Assembly: GCA_021295655.1 (NCBI GenBank)
Contig: JAGWBX010000001.1
Location: 16,559 to 80,558 of the forward strand
Reading direction: 5' to 3'
DNA: 64,000 nt
From: Candidatus Latescibacterota bacterium
GTDB lineage: Bacteria > Latescibacterota > UBA2968 > GCA-2709665
Part shown: positions 51,219-59,904 of the stretch, piece by piece
Layout of the letters: every line of letters begins with the position of its first letter
Numbering within the stretch: the stretch's first letter is position 1
Notes under the pieces: generated by a model
The model's database searches: none
Told to the model about the DNA's origin: nothing
Seen by the model: the letters and a program-made list of their open reading frames with translations, nothing else
Program-made: the position numbers and the translations under genes

Positions 51219-53957
51219 TCAGGATGTATGTGGTTCCGGTACAATCGTTTCGATACGAACCGGACATACCTTCAATTCGGCTGTCTCCGTGACCGGATCG
51301 TAGCCAGACCCTGTAAGTACGTTTACCGGAACGTCATTGAAACCAAAGCTTGCGAACACGGTGCCTTCAGGTGACTGCCGGGTCGCCTTCACCTTGATTC
51401 TGATGGAACCCCGCGCGCTGGACATTTGACACCAGCCGCCGTCGGTAAGACCCCATGCCGCCACGTCCGACGGATGCACCTCCAGCGTCTCTTCGGAAAG
51501 GAAATAGTCCATCCCCGCCGCCCGCCCGGTTTGAGTCCGCGTATGGTAGGCGTGCAACCTGCGACCGGTCGTCAGCCAAACAGGAAAGTCGTCGCTGACT
51601 GTTTCCGCCGGATTGCGATAGCGATGTTTCGTGAAGATACCCCGGCCGTTTGCAAATTCGCCTTCGTGCAACATCGGCGTGCCTGGATGCGCAACGTCAG
51701 GGACCGGCCATTGGTACTCGCCGTGCTCTATCCGGTCCCAATCCAGCCCGGCGTATATTGGAGACATGCTGCACAGCTCGTTGAACACGTCTTCAGCAGT
51801 AGCGAATTCGAATCCGGGCGTTCCCATCCGTTTCGCAATCTCACTGATGATCCACCAGTCAGGACGGGCTTCTCCGGGAGGCGGGACCGCGGCACGCAGC
51901 CGCTGGACGCGCCGCTCCGTATTCGTACACGTCCCGTCCGTTTCGCCCCAGGCCGTTGCCGGCAGCACCACGTCGGCAAGCTCCGCCGTTTCGGTCAGGA
52001 AAATGTCGATCACCACCAGATGGTCGAGGCTCTGCAACGCGTGTGTGCAGTGTGCCCTGTCCGGATCGGACACGACCGTGTTTTCGCCGTCGATCAGCAT
52101 CGCACGGATGAGGTCGCCGCACAGGTTCAACGCCGCCACCTTCGTAATTCCCTTTTCCGCTTCCAGACGCTGGCCGTAAAGCCGCGAGAACTTCGCCGCA
52201 TTCTCCGGGTCGTCACACGGCTGGAATCCGGGGAATTTATCCGGAATGGCTCCTGAATCGCCCGCGCCCTGGATATTGTTCTGGCCGCGCATCGGATTGA
52301 TGCCGGTGCCTTCTCTCCCCAGGTTTCCCGTCATCAGTGCCAGGTTACACAGGCTCTGGACATTGTCGACGCCGCAGATATGCTCGGTGATTCCCAGCGT
52401 ATAGTAGATCGCACCCCGGTCTGCCATCCCGTACCAGATCGCGGCGAGTTCGATATCTTTCGCGGGCACCCCCGTGATCCGCTCGGCCCATTCCGGGGGA
52501 TACTCCTTGACATGTTCAAGCAAGGCTTCGGACTTCACCGTCCGGCTTTCAACAAATTCATTGTCGACCAACCCTTCCCGTGCGATGACGTGGGCCATTG
52601 CCAGCAGGAGGGCGACATCCGACCCGACCCGAAGCGGAAGATAGAGATCCGCCATTTCCGCCAACGGGATGCGCCGTGGATCGGCCACGATCAGCTTTGC
52701 GCCGCCCCGCGTTGCTTTCTTCAGTCGCGTGGCCGCCACCGGATGACACTCGGTCATGTTCGTCCCGATGCAGAAGAACACATCCGGCTTGTCCATATCG
52801 ACCAGCGGATTCGACATCGCGCCCCTTCCGACGGTGGCTGCCAGACCGGCAACCGTTGGGGCGTGTCAGGCACGGCTGCAATTGTCTATATAATTGGTTC
52901 CGAATCCGGCGCGGATAAATTTCCCCATCGCGTACGCAGCTTCTGTAGGCGCGCGACCCGACGCCACTCCGTACGTGCTGAATTTCCCATGCTTCGCTCG
53001 AGCATCGGTGAAACCCTGAGCCGCGCGATCCAGGGCCTCCTCCCAGGTCGCTTCGTGCAATCGGTCGTCTCCACGGCGCACGAGCGGCACCTTCAGTCGA
53101 TCTCGGTGATGTACGAAGTCGAATGCAAACTGTCCCTTTACACAAAGCGCCCCCTGGTTCGCCGGGCCGTCCATCGCAGGCTGGATGCCCACGATTTTCT
53201 CCCCCTTGGTCATTAAATCCACGGAGCACCCCACCCCGCAATACGGGCAGATCGTACGCGACTTTTCAATTTTCTCCGGATTCCCGGAGGCCCGCAGCGC
53301 CTTCTTGTCTGCAAGCGCGCCCGTGGGGCAGGTCTGAATGCACTGCCCGCAGAACGTACAGGACGATGCTTTCAGCAGGCCATCGAATTCGGTTACGATC
53401 TGCGTTTCGAATCCGCGGCTCATCACGCTGATCGCGTCGTCACCCTCCTGTTCGGCACACACACGAACGCAACGGTAGCATGAGATGCATTTGTCGTAGT
53501 CCCGCAACAGAAACGGATTGTCGTCCTCCACCTTGCTGCGACCGGAAAGCGCACCACCAAACCTGCCGGTCCGCGCGCCGTATCGATCCACGAGCGTGGA
53601 AAGTTCCTGCGAGGCGTAACCGCTAAGGGGGTCCACGTCGATCTCGGGGTTTTCGGACGCCACCATCTCCAGCAACACCTTTCGATACTTCCGTATCGCA
53701 TCCGTTTCCGAGTGAACGACCATCCCGGACGTCGCGGGGGTGGCACAGGAAGCCACGGGAGTCCGGGCGCCCTCCACGTCGACCACGCAGAGGCGGCAGC
53801 TTCCGAAGGGCTCCAGCCGGGCGTCGTAACACAGGGTGGGCACAGGTATCGAGTGCCTCTGCGCGACGTCGAAAACAGTCTCCCCGTCGGAGAACGAGAC
53901 CTTCTCGCCGTCAAGGGTCAACGTGGCCGTACTGGTTTTATCCGTGTGTTCAACCAT
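51219..53957 (-). CDS. fdhA: Formate dehydrogenase alpha subunit, selenoprotein
   Basis: Oxidises formate to CO2 at a bis-MGD molybdenum or tungsten site. The frame is read through TGA at 52868-52866 as selenocysteine (residue 364), giving 912 residues; the context NCSRA-Sec-HAPTVAGLA is the family active site and a SECIS hairpin follows. The N-terminal part (~1-240) holds a 2Fe-2S ferredoxin domain (CYDARLEPFGSCRLC) and 4Fe-4S clusters (CISCYRCVRVC; CTFCGQCIQTCPTG). The Fe4S4 domain (CPYCGVGC) and the molybdopterin domains come next. The long N-terminus is that of NAD-linked, soluble complexes. ATG 53957 has GGGGAG upstream; fdhB ends 48 bp before. It requires selA, selB and selC elsewhere. 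Confidence 0.95.
52821..52868 (-). promoter_or_regulatory. SECIS element with in-frame UGA in fdhA
   Basis: Right after the TGA, GGTTGCC (52854-52848) pairs with GGCAGCC (52842-52836), closing the apical loop GGTCT (52847-52843). GCCCC (52862-52858) pairs with GGGGC (52825-52821) as an outer stem. The GGUCU loop and its distance from UGA are those of the SelB-binding hairpin of Escherichia coli fdhF. Confidence 0.93.
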
Positions 53958-54005
53958 CACTCCCCGCCTTCCCGGATCCGGACACTGCGTCAGCACCCGA
54001 CCGGA

Positions 54006-55670
54006 CTACTGCCGTAACACGTGCCTTTCGACCTGATCCGGAAAATACTTCATCAGGCTCTCCGTCACCAGAGGAGCCGCCGTGCCAAGGCCGCACGCGC
54101 TGGTGGCCATCATGGTCTGGCCGATATCATGTACTTCCGCCCGCCATTGCCCCGCCTGCGCCGGCCCGTCAACGCCGTTCAGCCGCTCGACCAACCTGCG
54201 CGTGCCGATGCGGCACGGAAAACACTTGCCGCAGGACTCGTCCGCGAAAAAGGCCATCGCGCCGTGCGCAACCTCGACCATGTCCCTGCTGTCGTCAAAG
54301 ACAATGATGCCCCCGGCGCCAAGAAAAGAACCGTAACCCTGGAGGCTGGGTTCGTCGAGAGTCGCTTCCAACGCGTCAGACGCGAGAAAGCCGCCGGACA
54401 ATCCCGCCATGGTGACCGCCTGGATGTTCCTGCCGTCAGGTGCGCCGCCGCCCCAATCGTAAAGGAGCGTTTTCAGTGGTAAGCCGAAGGGGACTTCGTA
54501 ATTGCCGGGAATCGCGATATCGCCCGACAGGCTGATGACTTTGGTGCCTGGCTGGCCGTTCAATCCGAGACTCCGGTACCATTCTGAGCCCTTTCGGATG
54601 ATTTGAGGAACGGCGACCAGCGTTTCAACGTTATTCACCGCCGTTGGCAGATCCTCAAACCCATGGGTAACGGGATACGGCGGCCGGTTTCTTGGAAACG
54701 GATGCCTGCCTTCCAGGCTGTTCAGTAACGATCCTTCTTCTCCACACACATACGCCCCGCCTCCCCGCCGGATATATATCTGAAAATTGAATTCCGTTCC
54801 AAGAATGCCATCGCCGATCAGACCGGCGGCCTCCGCTTCTTCGATGGCGCATTCCAGAGTGTTCAGCGTTTGCGGATATTCGTACCGCAGGTAGATGAAC
54901 CCTCGTGTGGCGCCGGTAGCGAACGCCGCGATGACCATGCCCTCCAGTACGGCGTGCGGATCGTGGTCCAGCAGGGCCCGATCCTTGAAACATCCTGGTT
55001 CTCCCTCGTCGGCGTTGCAGACAACCGTCTTTGGACCGCCCGTCGCTTTAGAAACCGCCTCCCATTTTGCGCCCGTGGGAAAGCCCGCGCCTCCCCGGCC
55101 GGCCAGCCCGCTTTCCGTGACTGTCGCCACGACCGCCGCGGGCTTCATTTGCGTGATTGCCCGCTTCAGTCCGTCGTACCCGCGTGTTGCGCGATACCCA
55201 TTGAGATTCGAGCGGTTCGGCGAGCGAATATGTCGAAAGGCGCACTCCTCCAATCCGTCGGGGTTTTCAGCTGGCATCGGTGTCGGGCCTTCCCTTAGGC
55301 GCCGTGCATTCGTCCCGACGAGAACCCGGCGGTCCTGGATCACCGGTATCGGTTCGTCACACCTGCCAGCGCACGCCATTGGAACACCGTTCAGGGCATC
55401 GCACAGCTCCTGCGCGCCGCGAAGCGCGCATATCGGACCGGTGCAAACGCGGAATCCGTCAAGTCCGCCGGGCTTGCGGGACAGGTGATGGTAGAACGTT
55501 ACGGTACCGAACAAGTCTGCCAGCGGCGTTTTCAACCCTGCGGAAATGGACCGGATGGCCTCATCAGAGACATATCCATCCCGATCATGGAACGCGTGCA
55601 ACAACGGCAACAGCGGGGCGGGTTCGTCTTTCCAGCGTCGAACCAGTTCGGCGTCCGAAGGGTCCGCCAT
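54006..55670 (-). CDS. fdhB: NAD-linked formate dehydrogenase beta subunit (NuoE-NuoF fusion)
   Basis: Diaphorase subunit passing electrons from formate to NAD. The 554 residues fuse a NuoE-like 2Fe-2S domain (~1-150; four cysteines in CTGPICALRG and CAGRCDEP) to a NuoF-like part: FMN site GRGGAGFPTGAKW, NADH site CNADEGEPGCFKDR, and the 4Fe-4S site SCGKCFPCRIGTRR with a later CGLG. ATG 55670 with AGGGAG upstream is chosen over the open frame from 55721. It is first in the operon, behind a strong promoter and a ~75-base leader. Confidence 0.93.
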   Translation of the reverse strand: MADPSDAELVRRWKDEPAPLLPLLHAFHDRDGYVSDEAIRSISAGLKTPLADLFGTVTFYHHLSRKPGGLDGFRVCTGPICALRGAQELCDALNGVPMACAGRCDEPIPVIQDRRVLVGTNARRLREGPTPMPAENPDGLEECAFRHIRSPNRSNLNGYRATRGYDGLKRAITQMKPAAVVATVTESGLAGRGGAGFPTGAKWEAVSKATGGPKTVVCNADEGEPGCFKDRALLDHDPHAVLEGMVIAAFATGATRGFIYLRYEYPQTLNTLECAIEEAEAAGLIGDGILGTEFNFQIYIRRGGGAYVCGEEGSLLNSLEGRHPFPRNRPPYPVTHGFEDLPTAVNNVETLVAVPQIIRKGSEWYRSLGLNGQPGTKVISLSGDIAIPGNYEVPFGLPLKTLLYDWGGGAPDGRNIQAVTMAGLSGGFLASDALEATLDEPSLQGYGSFLGAGGIIVFDDSRDMVEVAHGAMAFFADESCGKCFPCRIGTRRLVERLNGVDGPAQAGQWRAEVHDIGQTMMATSACGLGTAAPLVTESLMKYFPDQVERHVLRQ

Positions 55671-55750
55671 TGCACACTCCCTGTCGATGCCAGCTTGGCA
55701 GAAAACAACGCCCACCGGCATCTTGCCAGCGGGAGACGCTTGTGTTAACC
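55671..55750 (-). promoter_or_regulatory. Structured leader of the fdh operon
   Basis: The ~75-base leader folds, by eye, into GCTGGCA/TGCCGGT with an AGA loop, extended by CCC/GGG, and a second small hairpin TGCCA/TGGCA just upstream of the ribosome site. A cofactor-sensing or other control element is possible; I cannot match it to a known riboswitch. Confidence 0.35.
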
Positions 55751-55756
55751 CGGAAT

Positions 55757-55785
55757 AATATAGACAAGATAAAAGTAACTGTCAA
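55757..55785 (-). promoter_or_regulatory. Strong promoter of the fdh operon
   Basis: On the - strand a perfect TTGACA (55785-55780), a 17-base spacer and TATATT (55762-55757). Transcription would start near 55750. It is the closest match to consensus in the window. Confidence 0.8.
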
Positions 55786-55902
55786 GGCGGGTTAGGGCCG
55801 GTCGAATCTCTCCTTTTCGCGGCGAATTTTGAGTCGACCCGTTAGCGCGGAGAGGCAATGCAGGTATCAACACGGCCGGCGCCGGTATCGTTCACAAAGG
55901 AC

Positions 55903-55931
55903 TTGAAAACAGCCGGTCCGGGAATTACAAT
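55903..55931 (+). promoter_or_regulatory. Promoter of the class V aminotransferase gene
   Basis: TTGAAA (55903-55908), 17 bases, TACAAT (55926-55931). Start of transcription about 55938, roughly 85 bases before the gene. Confidence 0.6.
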
Positions 55932-56021
55932 TGTGGATTAGCCGGAACACCCGGCCCTGCAACCCCGCCTTCGCCGGCCAATGCCCACCAAAATTCTTCG
56001 ATGTCGTTTCAGGAGGTTCAA

Positions 56022-57236
56022 GTGAACTTACGCGGCGCGAACTGGCCGACTTCCACGGATGAGGAAGACTATTGGCAGAAGATTCGCACATCATATATGG
56101 TTGCCGACGATGAAGTCTATCTTAATACGGGCTCCGTTGGCGTACAGCCCAGGTGTGTCTTCGAGAAGATGATCTCGATACTGAAGGACGTGGAACGCAG
56201 TCCAATCCGGAATCGGGCGAAATTTTCGGATGCCGTGGACGAAGGCCGCCGACGGTTGGGCGGCTTTATCAATGCCCCGCCGGAGGACATCACATTCACC
56301 TGCAACGTCACCGTATCTATCAATATGATTATCAACGGCCTGAATTGGCGGCCTGGTGATGAGATTCTGGCCTCGAACCATGAATACGGCGCGATCGACC
56401 ATTGCCTTCATCAGGCGGAGAGACGGTACGGGGTGGTGGTGAAGCGCGCCTCGATCCCGCCAACGGCCGGCAGTCCCGAAGCTATACTGGATGCATTCGA
56501 AACCGAATTTACCCTTCGCACCCGACTGGTTCTTTGCAGCCACATCTTTACGCGCACCGGCCTGATAGCGCCAATTGGAGCGTTGGCGCGCCTCGCCCGC
56601 CAACGCGGCGCGCTGATCGCAGTCGACGGCGCCCATGCACCGGGTATGATCCCGCTGGACCTGGCCACCCTTGAGTGTGACTTTTACGGCGGTAACTGCC
56701 ACAAGTGGCTGTGCGCGCCCAAGGGTACCGGGTTCCTTTACGTGTCGCCGCGCGCACAAGAGCTGTTGAACCACGTCATTGTAAGTTGGGGATACAGCCG
56801 CGAGGGTCCGAAACGGGACGGGGACGGAATGCTCCGGATCAACGGCCGTCCGTTCATGTGGGGAATCGAGAACTGGGGTACCCGGGATCAGGCCGTTTTT
56901 GCCGCAGTCGGCGCGGCTGTCGATTTCCAGGAAGAAGTCGGCAAACGTCGAATTCTGCGTAGAGGCCGGACGCTGGCTGCCTATTTAAGGGAAGGTATGG
57001 AGGCAACCGGCTGGGCAAGGCTTCTCACACCATCCAGGGTCGATATGTCCGGTTCTATCTCGGCATTCCACGTATCGGGATTCGAAAACCTGGATCTGTA
57101 TACGCAATATCGGATCACCGTACCATCGGAACGAATCGACGGCGCCCACTGGCTCCGGGTGTCTACCCACATTTGTAACGGATTCGACCATGTGGACCGG
57201 CTCATTGAGGCCCTTCACGAACAGCGAAACGGCTGA
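56022..57236 (+). CDS. PLP-dependent class V aminotransferase/isopenicillin-N-epimerase-like
   Basis: A 404-residue fold-type I PLP enzyme. Visible are VYLNTGSVGVQPRCV, the cofactor-stacking region SNHEYGAIDHCLHQ, the pyridoxal-binding Asp in VDGAHAPGMIPLDL and the Schiff-base lysine in GGNCHKWLCAPKGTGFLY (Lys228). Sequences of this kind are annotated as aminotransferases, epimerases or cysteine-desulfurase-like; none can be chosen from sequence alone. GTG 56022 is preferred because AGGAGG is at ideal spacing; ATG 56001 would add seven residues but has no good site. It has its own promoter and is divergent from the fdh operon. Confidence 0.86.
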   Translation: MNLRGANWPTSTDEEDYWQKIRTSYMVADDEVYLNTGSVGVQPRCVFEKMISILKDVERSPIRNRAKFSDAVDEGRRRLGGFINAPPEDITFTCNVTVSINMIINGLNWRPGDEILASNHEYGAIDHCLHQAERRYGVVVKRASIPPTAGSPEAILDAFETEFTLRTRLVLCSHIFTRTGLIAPIGALARLARQRGALIAVDGAHAPGMIPLDLATLECDFYGGNCHKWLCAPKGTGFLYVSPRAQELLNHVIVSWGYSREGPKRDGDGMLRINGRPFMWGIENWGTRDQAVFAAVGAAVDFQEEVGKRRILRRGRTLAAYLREGMEATGWARLLTPSRVDMSGSISAFHVSGFENLDLYTQYRITVPSERIDGAHWLRVSTHICNGFDHVDRLIEALHEQRNG

Positions 57237-57506
57237 GTCCCGAAACACGGCATGTCCTGCAGGCACCAACTCAGTGCGCCGGACGCTTGCATAAGGTTTG
57301 ACGATCCCCCACTGATCGCCCTTCTTACGGTCAATCCGAACCCCCTTGAGTCAGAACTGCCAAAGGCGTTTCCCTTGCAATTCGCAGGCTGCGGTCGACC
57401 TCTATGGACCTCGGATAATCCGTATACGGATCATCGTTTTCTGTAGCGGATCAAGCCGGACACGGTGTACCGGAGGTGCCGCAAACTGAAAATGCGAATG
57501 AAGACT

Positions 57507-57644
57507 ATTCGTGTAAGTGAGTAAATTTCAATAAAATAGATAAATTTACTTACAAGCGTATTAAAAACAACAAATTACGAAAAAAACCAGGCTTCGCAAT
57601 CCGGATTCTGCAGGGCGAAAATTCGTGTAACTTCTAGTAAATTT
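57507..57644 (+). repeat. Repeated AT-rich motif upstream of the HU gene
   Basis: ATTCGTGTAA occurs at 57507-57516 and 57621-57630, each followed within a few bases by AGTAAATTT (57520-57528 and 57636-57644). Between them, GTGAGTAAATTT (57517-57528) forms an inverted repeat with AAATTTACTTAC (57542-57553), one mismatch. The 57237-57719 gap has no gene; this cluster ends just before the HU -35 box. Confidence 0.6.
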
Positions 57645-57649
57645 TTTTC

Positions 57650-57679
57650 TTGCGGCAATCGGCACTTTGGGTCTATATT
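57650..57679 (+). promoter_or_regulatory. Promoter of the HU/IHF gene
   Basis: TTGCGG (57650-57655), 18 bases, TATATT (57674-57679), about 40 bases before the gene. Confidence 0.6.
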
Positions 57680-57719
57680 ACGATTCGGTTCGATCGGGCG
57701 TGCCAAACGGGAGGAGAAA

Positions 57720-58052
57720 ATGACAACAACCAAGAAGGATCTGGCGCTCGAAATATCCGAACGTCTTGGCGTCAAAAAGCAACTTGCCTACGAGGTTGTA
57801 GATACGCTTTTCAAGGCTATGCGCGAGAGCCTCATTTCCGGCGACCGCATCGAGATTCGTGGATTTGGCGTGCTTGGCGTAAAAGACACCAAGCCCAAGC
57901 CTGCGGCTCGGAACCCCCGGACAGGTGAAATCGTTTATGTGCCCGCACGAAAGAAGAGCTATTTCAAGGCGGGCGTACTCATCAAGAAAGCGCTCCACCA
58001 GCCGCTGGATCCAACGGGTCTGGAGGAATCAGAACCCATGCGCAAGTCATAG
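57720..58052 (+). CDS. HU/IHF-family nucleoid protein
   Basis: A 110-residue DNA-bending protein. The first ~90 residues are a complete HU fold (KKDLALEISERLGVKKQLAYEVV, then RIEIRGFGVLGVKD, and KPAARNPRTGE, the DNA-contacting arm, then KKSYFKAGVLIKKAL). It carries a ~18-residue acidic, then basic tail not found in the 90-residue HU. ATG 57720 has GGGAGGAG directly upstream. It has its own promoter and terminator; a set of AT-rich repeats lies upstream, which could be its own control sites. It could equally be called an IHF-like protein. Confidence 0.93.
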   Translation: MTTTKKDLALEISERLGVKKQLAYEVVDTLFKAMRESLISGDRIEIRGFGVLGVKDTKPKPAARNPRTGEIVYVPARKKSYFKAGVLIKKALHQPLDPTGLEESEPMRKS

Positions 58053-58144
58053 GCTCCGCGGCCGTGCTAGCCATTGAACAAGGGTCCGGTCGTTACAGGA
58101 GTCTGCAGACCTGGGATCCCTACATCGGTCACACAGAAAAAACC

Positions 58145-58180
58145 AAAAGCGGAGCGCCAAAAACGCCTCTCCGCTTTTTT
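58145..58180 (+). terminator. Terminator after the HU gene
   Basis: AAAAGCGGAG (58145-58154) pairs over ten bases with CTCCGCTTTT (58169-58178), with a 14-base loop and a continuing T run. Confidence 0.88.
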
Positions 58181-58264
58181 GTTTGTAATATGACACCTGT
58201 TCTTCTGATCGCGACCTTCACGTGCGGACCGCCGCCTAACCGCGGCCCTTCACCTCGCGGCTGG

Positions 58265-58417
58265 TGTCCTGTCCCAAAAATACCTAACCATTCTTCCGCC
58301 GATTCATCCCGTCTCGCTACATTGCCCTCGCTCGCCGACCTGCCCAGGTCGGAGGTGCCTTGCGAGCCGGGCGACTCGACGGCCGAATTTAGGCAACTTA
58401 TTTCTGGGACAGAACAC
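58265..58417. repeat. MITE-like repeat family 2
   Basis: A 153-bp element with 19-bp terminal inverted repeats, two mismatches apart: GTGTCCTGTCCCAAAAATA at the left and GTGTTCTGTCCCAGAAATA read on the - strand from the right. It has an internal palindrome (GACCTGCCCAGGTC). No coding capacity. Its right end abuts TA, and TAG there is the stop codon of the aldehyde dehydrogenase gene. With the HU terminator it accounts for most of the 58053-58416 gap. Confidence 0.85.
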
Positions 58418-59826
58418 TAGTGAAATACCACCATTTTCAGTTCTGTCATCTCCTCCACCGCGTATTTTGGTCCCTCTTTACCCATTCCGCTATCTTTCAA
58501 TCCACCATAAGGCATCAGGTCCGCCCGCCATTGAGGGCCCCAATTAACCATAATATTGCCCGACTGCACCCTGTTTACGAACTGCATCGCGTGGTCCAGG
58601 TTTTCTGTGAACAACGCGGCCGACAAACCGTAATTGGTGTCGTTGGCCGAGGCGATGGCCTCGTCGATTGTATCGAATCGGGTCAGTCCGACTGCCGGAC
58701 CGAAGAGTTCGTCGCATGAGATCCGCATACCGGGATCGACGTCCGCCACCACCGTAGGTGCGTGCAACGTGCCGTCCCGGTCTCCGCCCACGATCACCCT
58801 TGCGCCGCCCTCCCTGGCCTCGCGTATCCAGTCGCCTACCCGCACGGCGTCGTTTTCGCGGATCATCGGCCCCATGGACACCGATTCATCCAGCTGATTG
58901 CCAATTTTCAGTGCCTCCACCTGAGGCTTGAGGACATCAATGAAGTCCTCGTATACGTCCTTATTGACCATGACGCGCTGCGCCGAAATACAAACCTGCC
59001 CGGCGTTCGCAAACCCTGTCGCGGTGGTGGCGGCCGCAACCTTTTCCAGATCGGCGTCGGGCATTACGATTAGCGGGGAATTGGACCCCAGTTCCATTGT
59101 CACCTTCTTCAGCCCTGCTGTCCTGCAAATCTGTTCACCCACGTCCCTGCTGCCGGTGAAGGAGATCTTGCGCACCCGGGAATCAGACGACAGCAGGTCG
59201 CCGATTTCGCCTCCCGGCCCCGTGATACACTGCACGGCTTCTGCCGGCGCGCCGGCATCCAGAAGAACCTCCACAAGTTTCATCGCGGAAAGTGGCGTGT
59301 CGGTGGCTGGCTTCACGATCACCGAATTCCCGGCCGCCAGTGCAGGGCCTACCTTGTGGCAGACCAGATTCAGGGGAAAATTGAAGGGCGTAATCGCAAC
59401 GACAACGCCACATGGTACCCGTACGGTAAATCCGAATTTACCCTCCGCACCGGTTGCGCCGTCCAGCGGGATGGTCTCGCCGTAGAGTCGTTTTGCCTCT
59501 TCGGCCGATACTGTCATCGTATCGACTGCCCGCGCAGCCTCCCCGCGCCCTTCCGAAATGATCTTTCCCTCTTCGGCGGAAATTGTCTGCCCGAAATCCT
59601 CCTGGCGTTCAGCCATTAATTCGGCTGCACGGTGCAGAATCCGGTATCGTTCGTGAGCAGGCATCGCCGCCATCACCTCGGCGCCCCTGGCCGCGGTTGC
59701 CAGGGCGGCCTGTACGTCCGCCCCGTCGGCGCGAGGTACGGTATCGACAACCGAGCCATCGTACGGGTTCAGCACCTCGACTTTCTCGTCCTTGTCCATC
59801 CAGCGTGAATTGACGAACATTTTCAT
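58417..59826 (-). CDS. NAD(P)-dependent aldehyde dehydrogenase
   Basis: A 469-residue ALDH-superfamily enzyme. The Rossmann region includes TPFNFPLNLVCHKVGPALAAGN, then FTGSRDVG, the catalytic glutamate in TMELGSNSPLIV and the catalytic cysteine in NAGQVCISAQRV. The C-terminal motif YGGLKDSGMGKEGP is complete. The family resemblance is to lactaldehyde, succinate-semialdehyde or non-phosphorylating glyceraldehyde-3-phosphate dehydrogenases; the substrate is undetermined. ATG 59826 follows GGGGGGAAGG; an in-frame upstream extension to 59889 is unlikely. Its stop TAG coincides with the end of repeat family 2. Confidence 0.92.
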   Translation of the reverse strand: MKMFVNSRWMDKDEKVEVLNPYDGSVVDTVPRADGADVQAALATAARGAEVMAAMPAHERYRILHRAAELMAERQEDFGQTISAEEGKIISEGRGEAARAVDTMTVSAEEAKRLYGETIPLDGATGAEGKFGFTVRVPCGVVVAITPFNFPLNLVCHKVGPALAAGNSVIVKPATDTPLSAMKLVEVLLDAGAPAEAVQCITGPGGEIGDLLSSDSRVRKISFTGSRDVGEQICRTAGLKKVTMELGSNSPLIVMPDADLEKVAAATTATGFANAGQVCISAQRVMVNKDVYEDFIDVLKPQVEALKIGNQLDESVSMGPMIRENDAVRVGDWIREAREGGARVIVGGDRDGTLHAPTVVADVDPGMRISCDELFGPAVGLTRFDTIDEAIASANDTNYGLSAALFTENLDHAMQFVNRVQSGNIMVNWGPQWRADLMPYGGLKDSGMGKEGPKYAVEEMTELKMVVFH

Positions 59827-59904
59827 TGCCTTCCCCCCTTCGAGAAAATGAAATTTAATAGTTTCCAGTTCGGCTGTGCGGCGGCGCACGACGGGTCAAA
59901 CACG

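Noticed and set aside
52866..52868. fdhA read as two broken genes separated by a stop
   Set aside because: The TGA sits at the selenocysteine active site, frames agree on both sides with 16 codons before the next ATG, and a SECIS hairpin follows. Read-through is the better explanation.
58064..58420. 118-codon + strand frame after the HU gene
   Set aside because: It lies across the HU terminator and the family 2 repeat; not protein-like.
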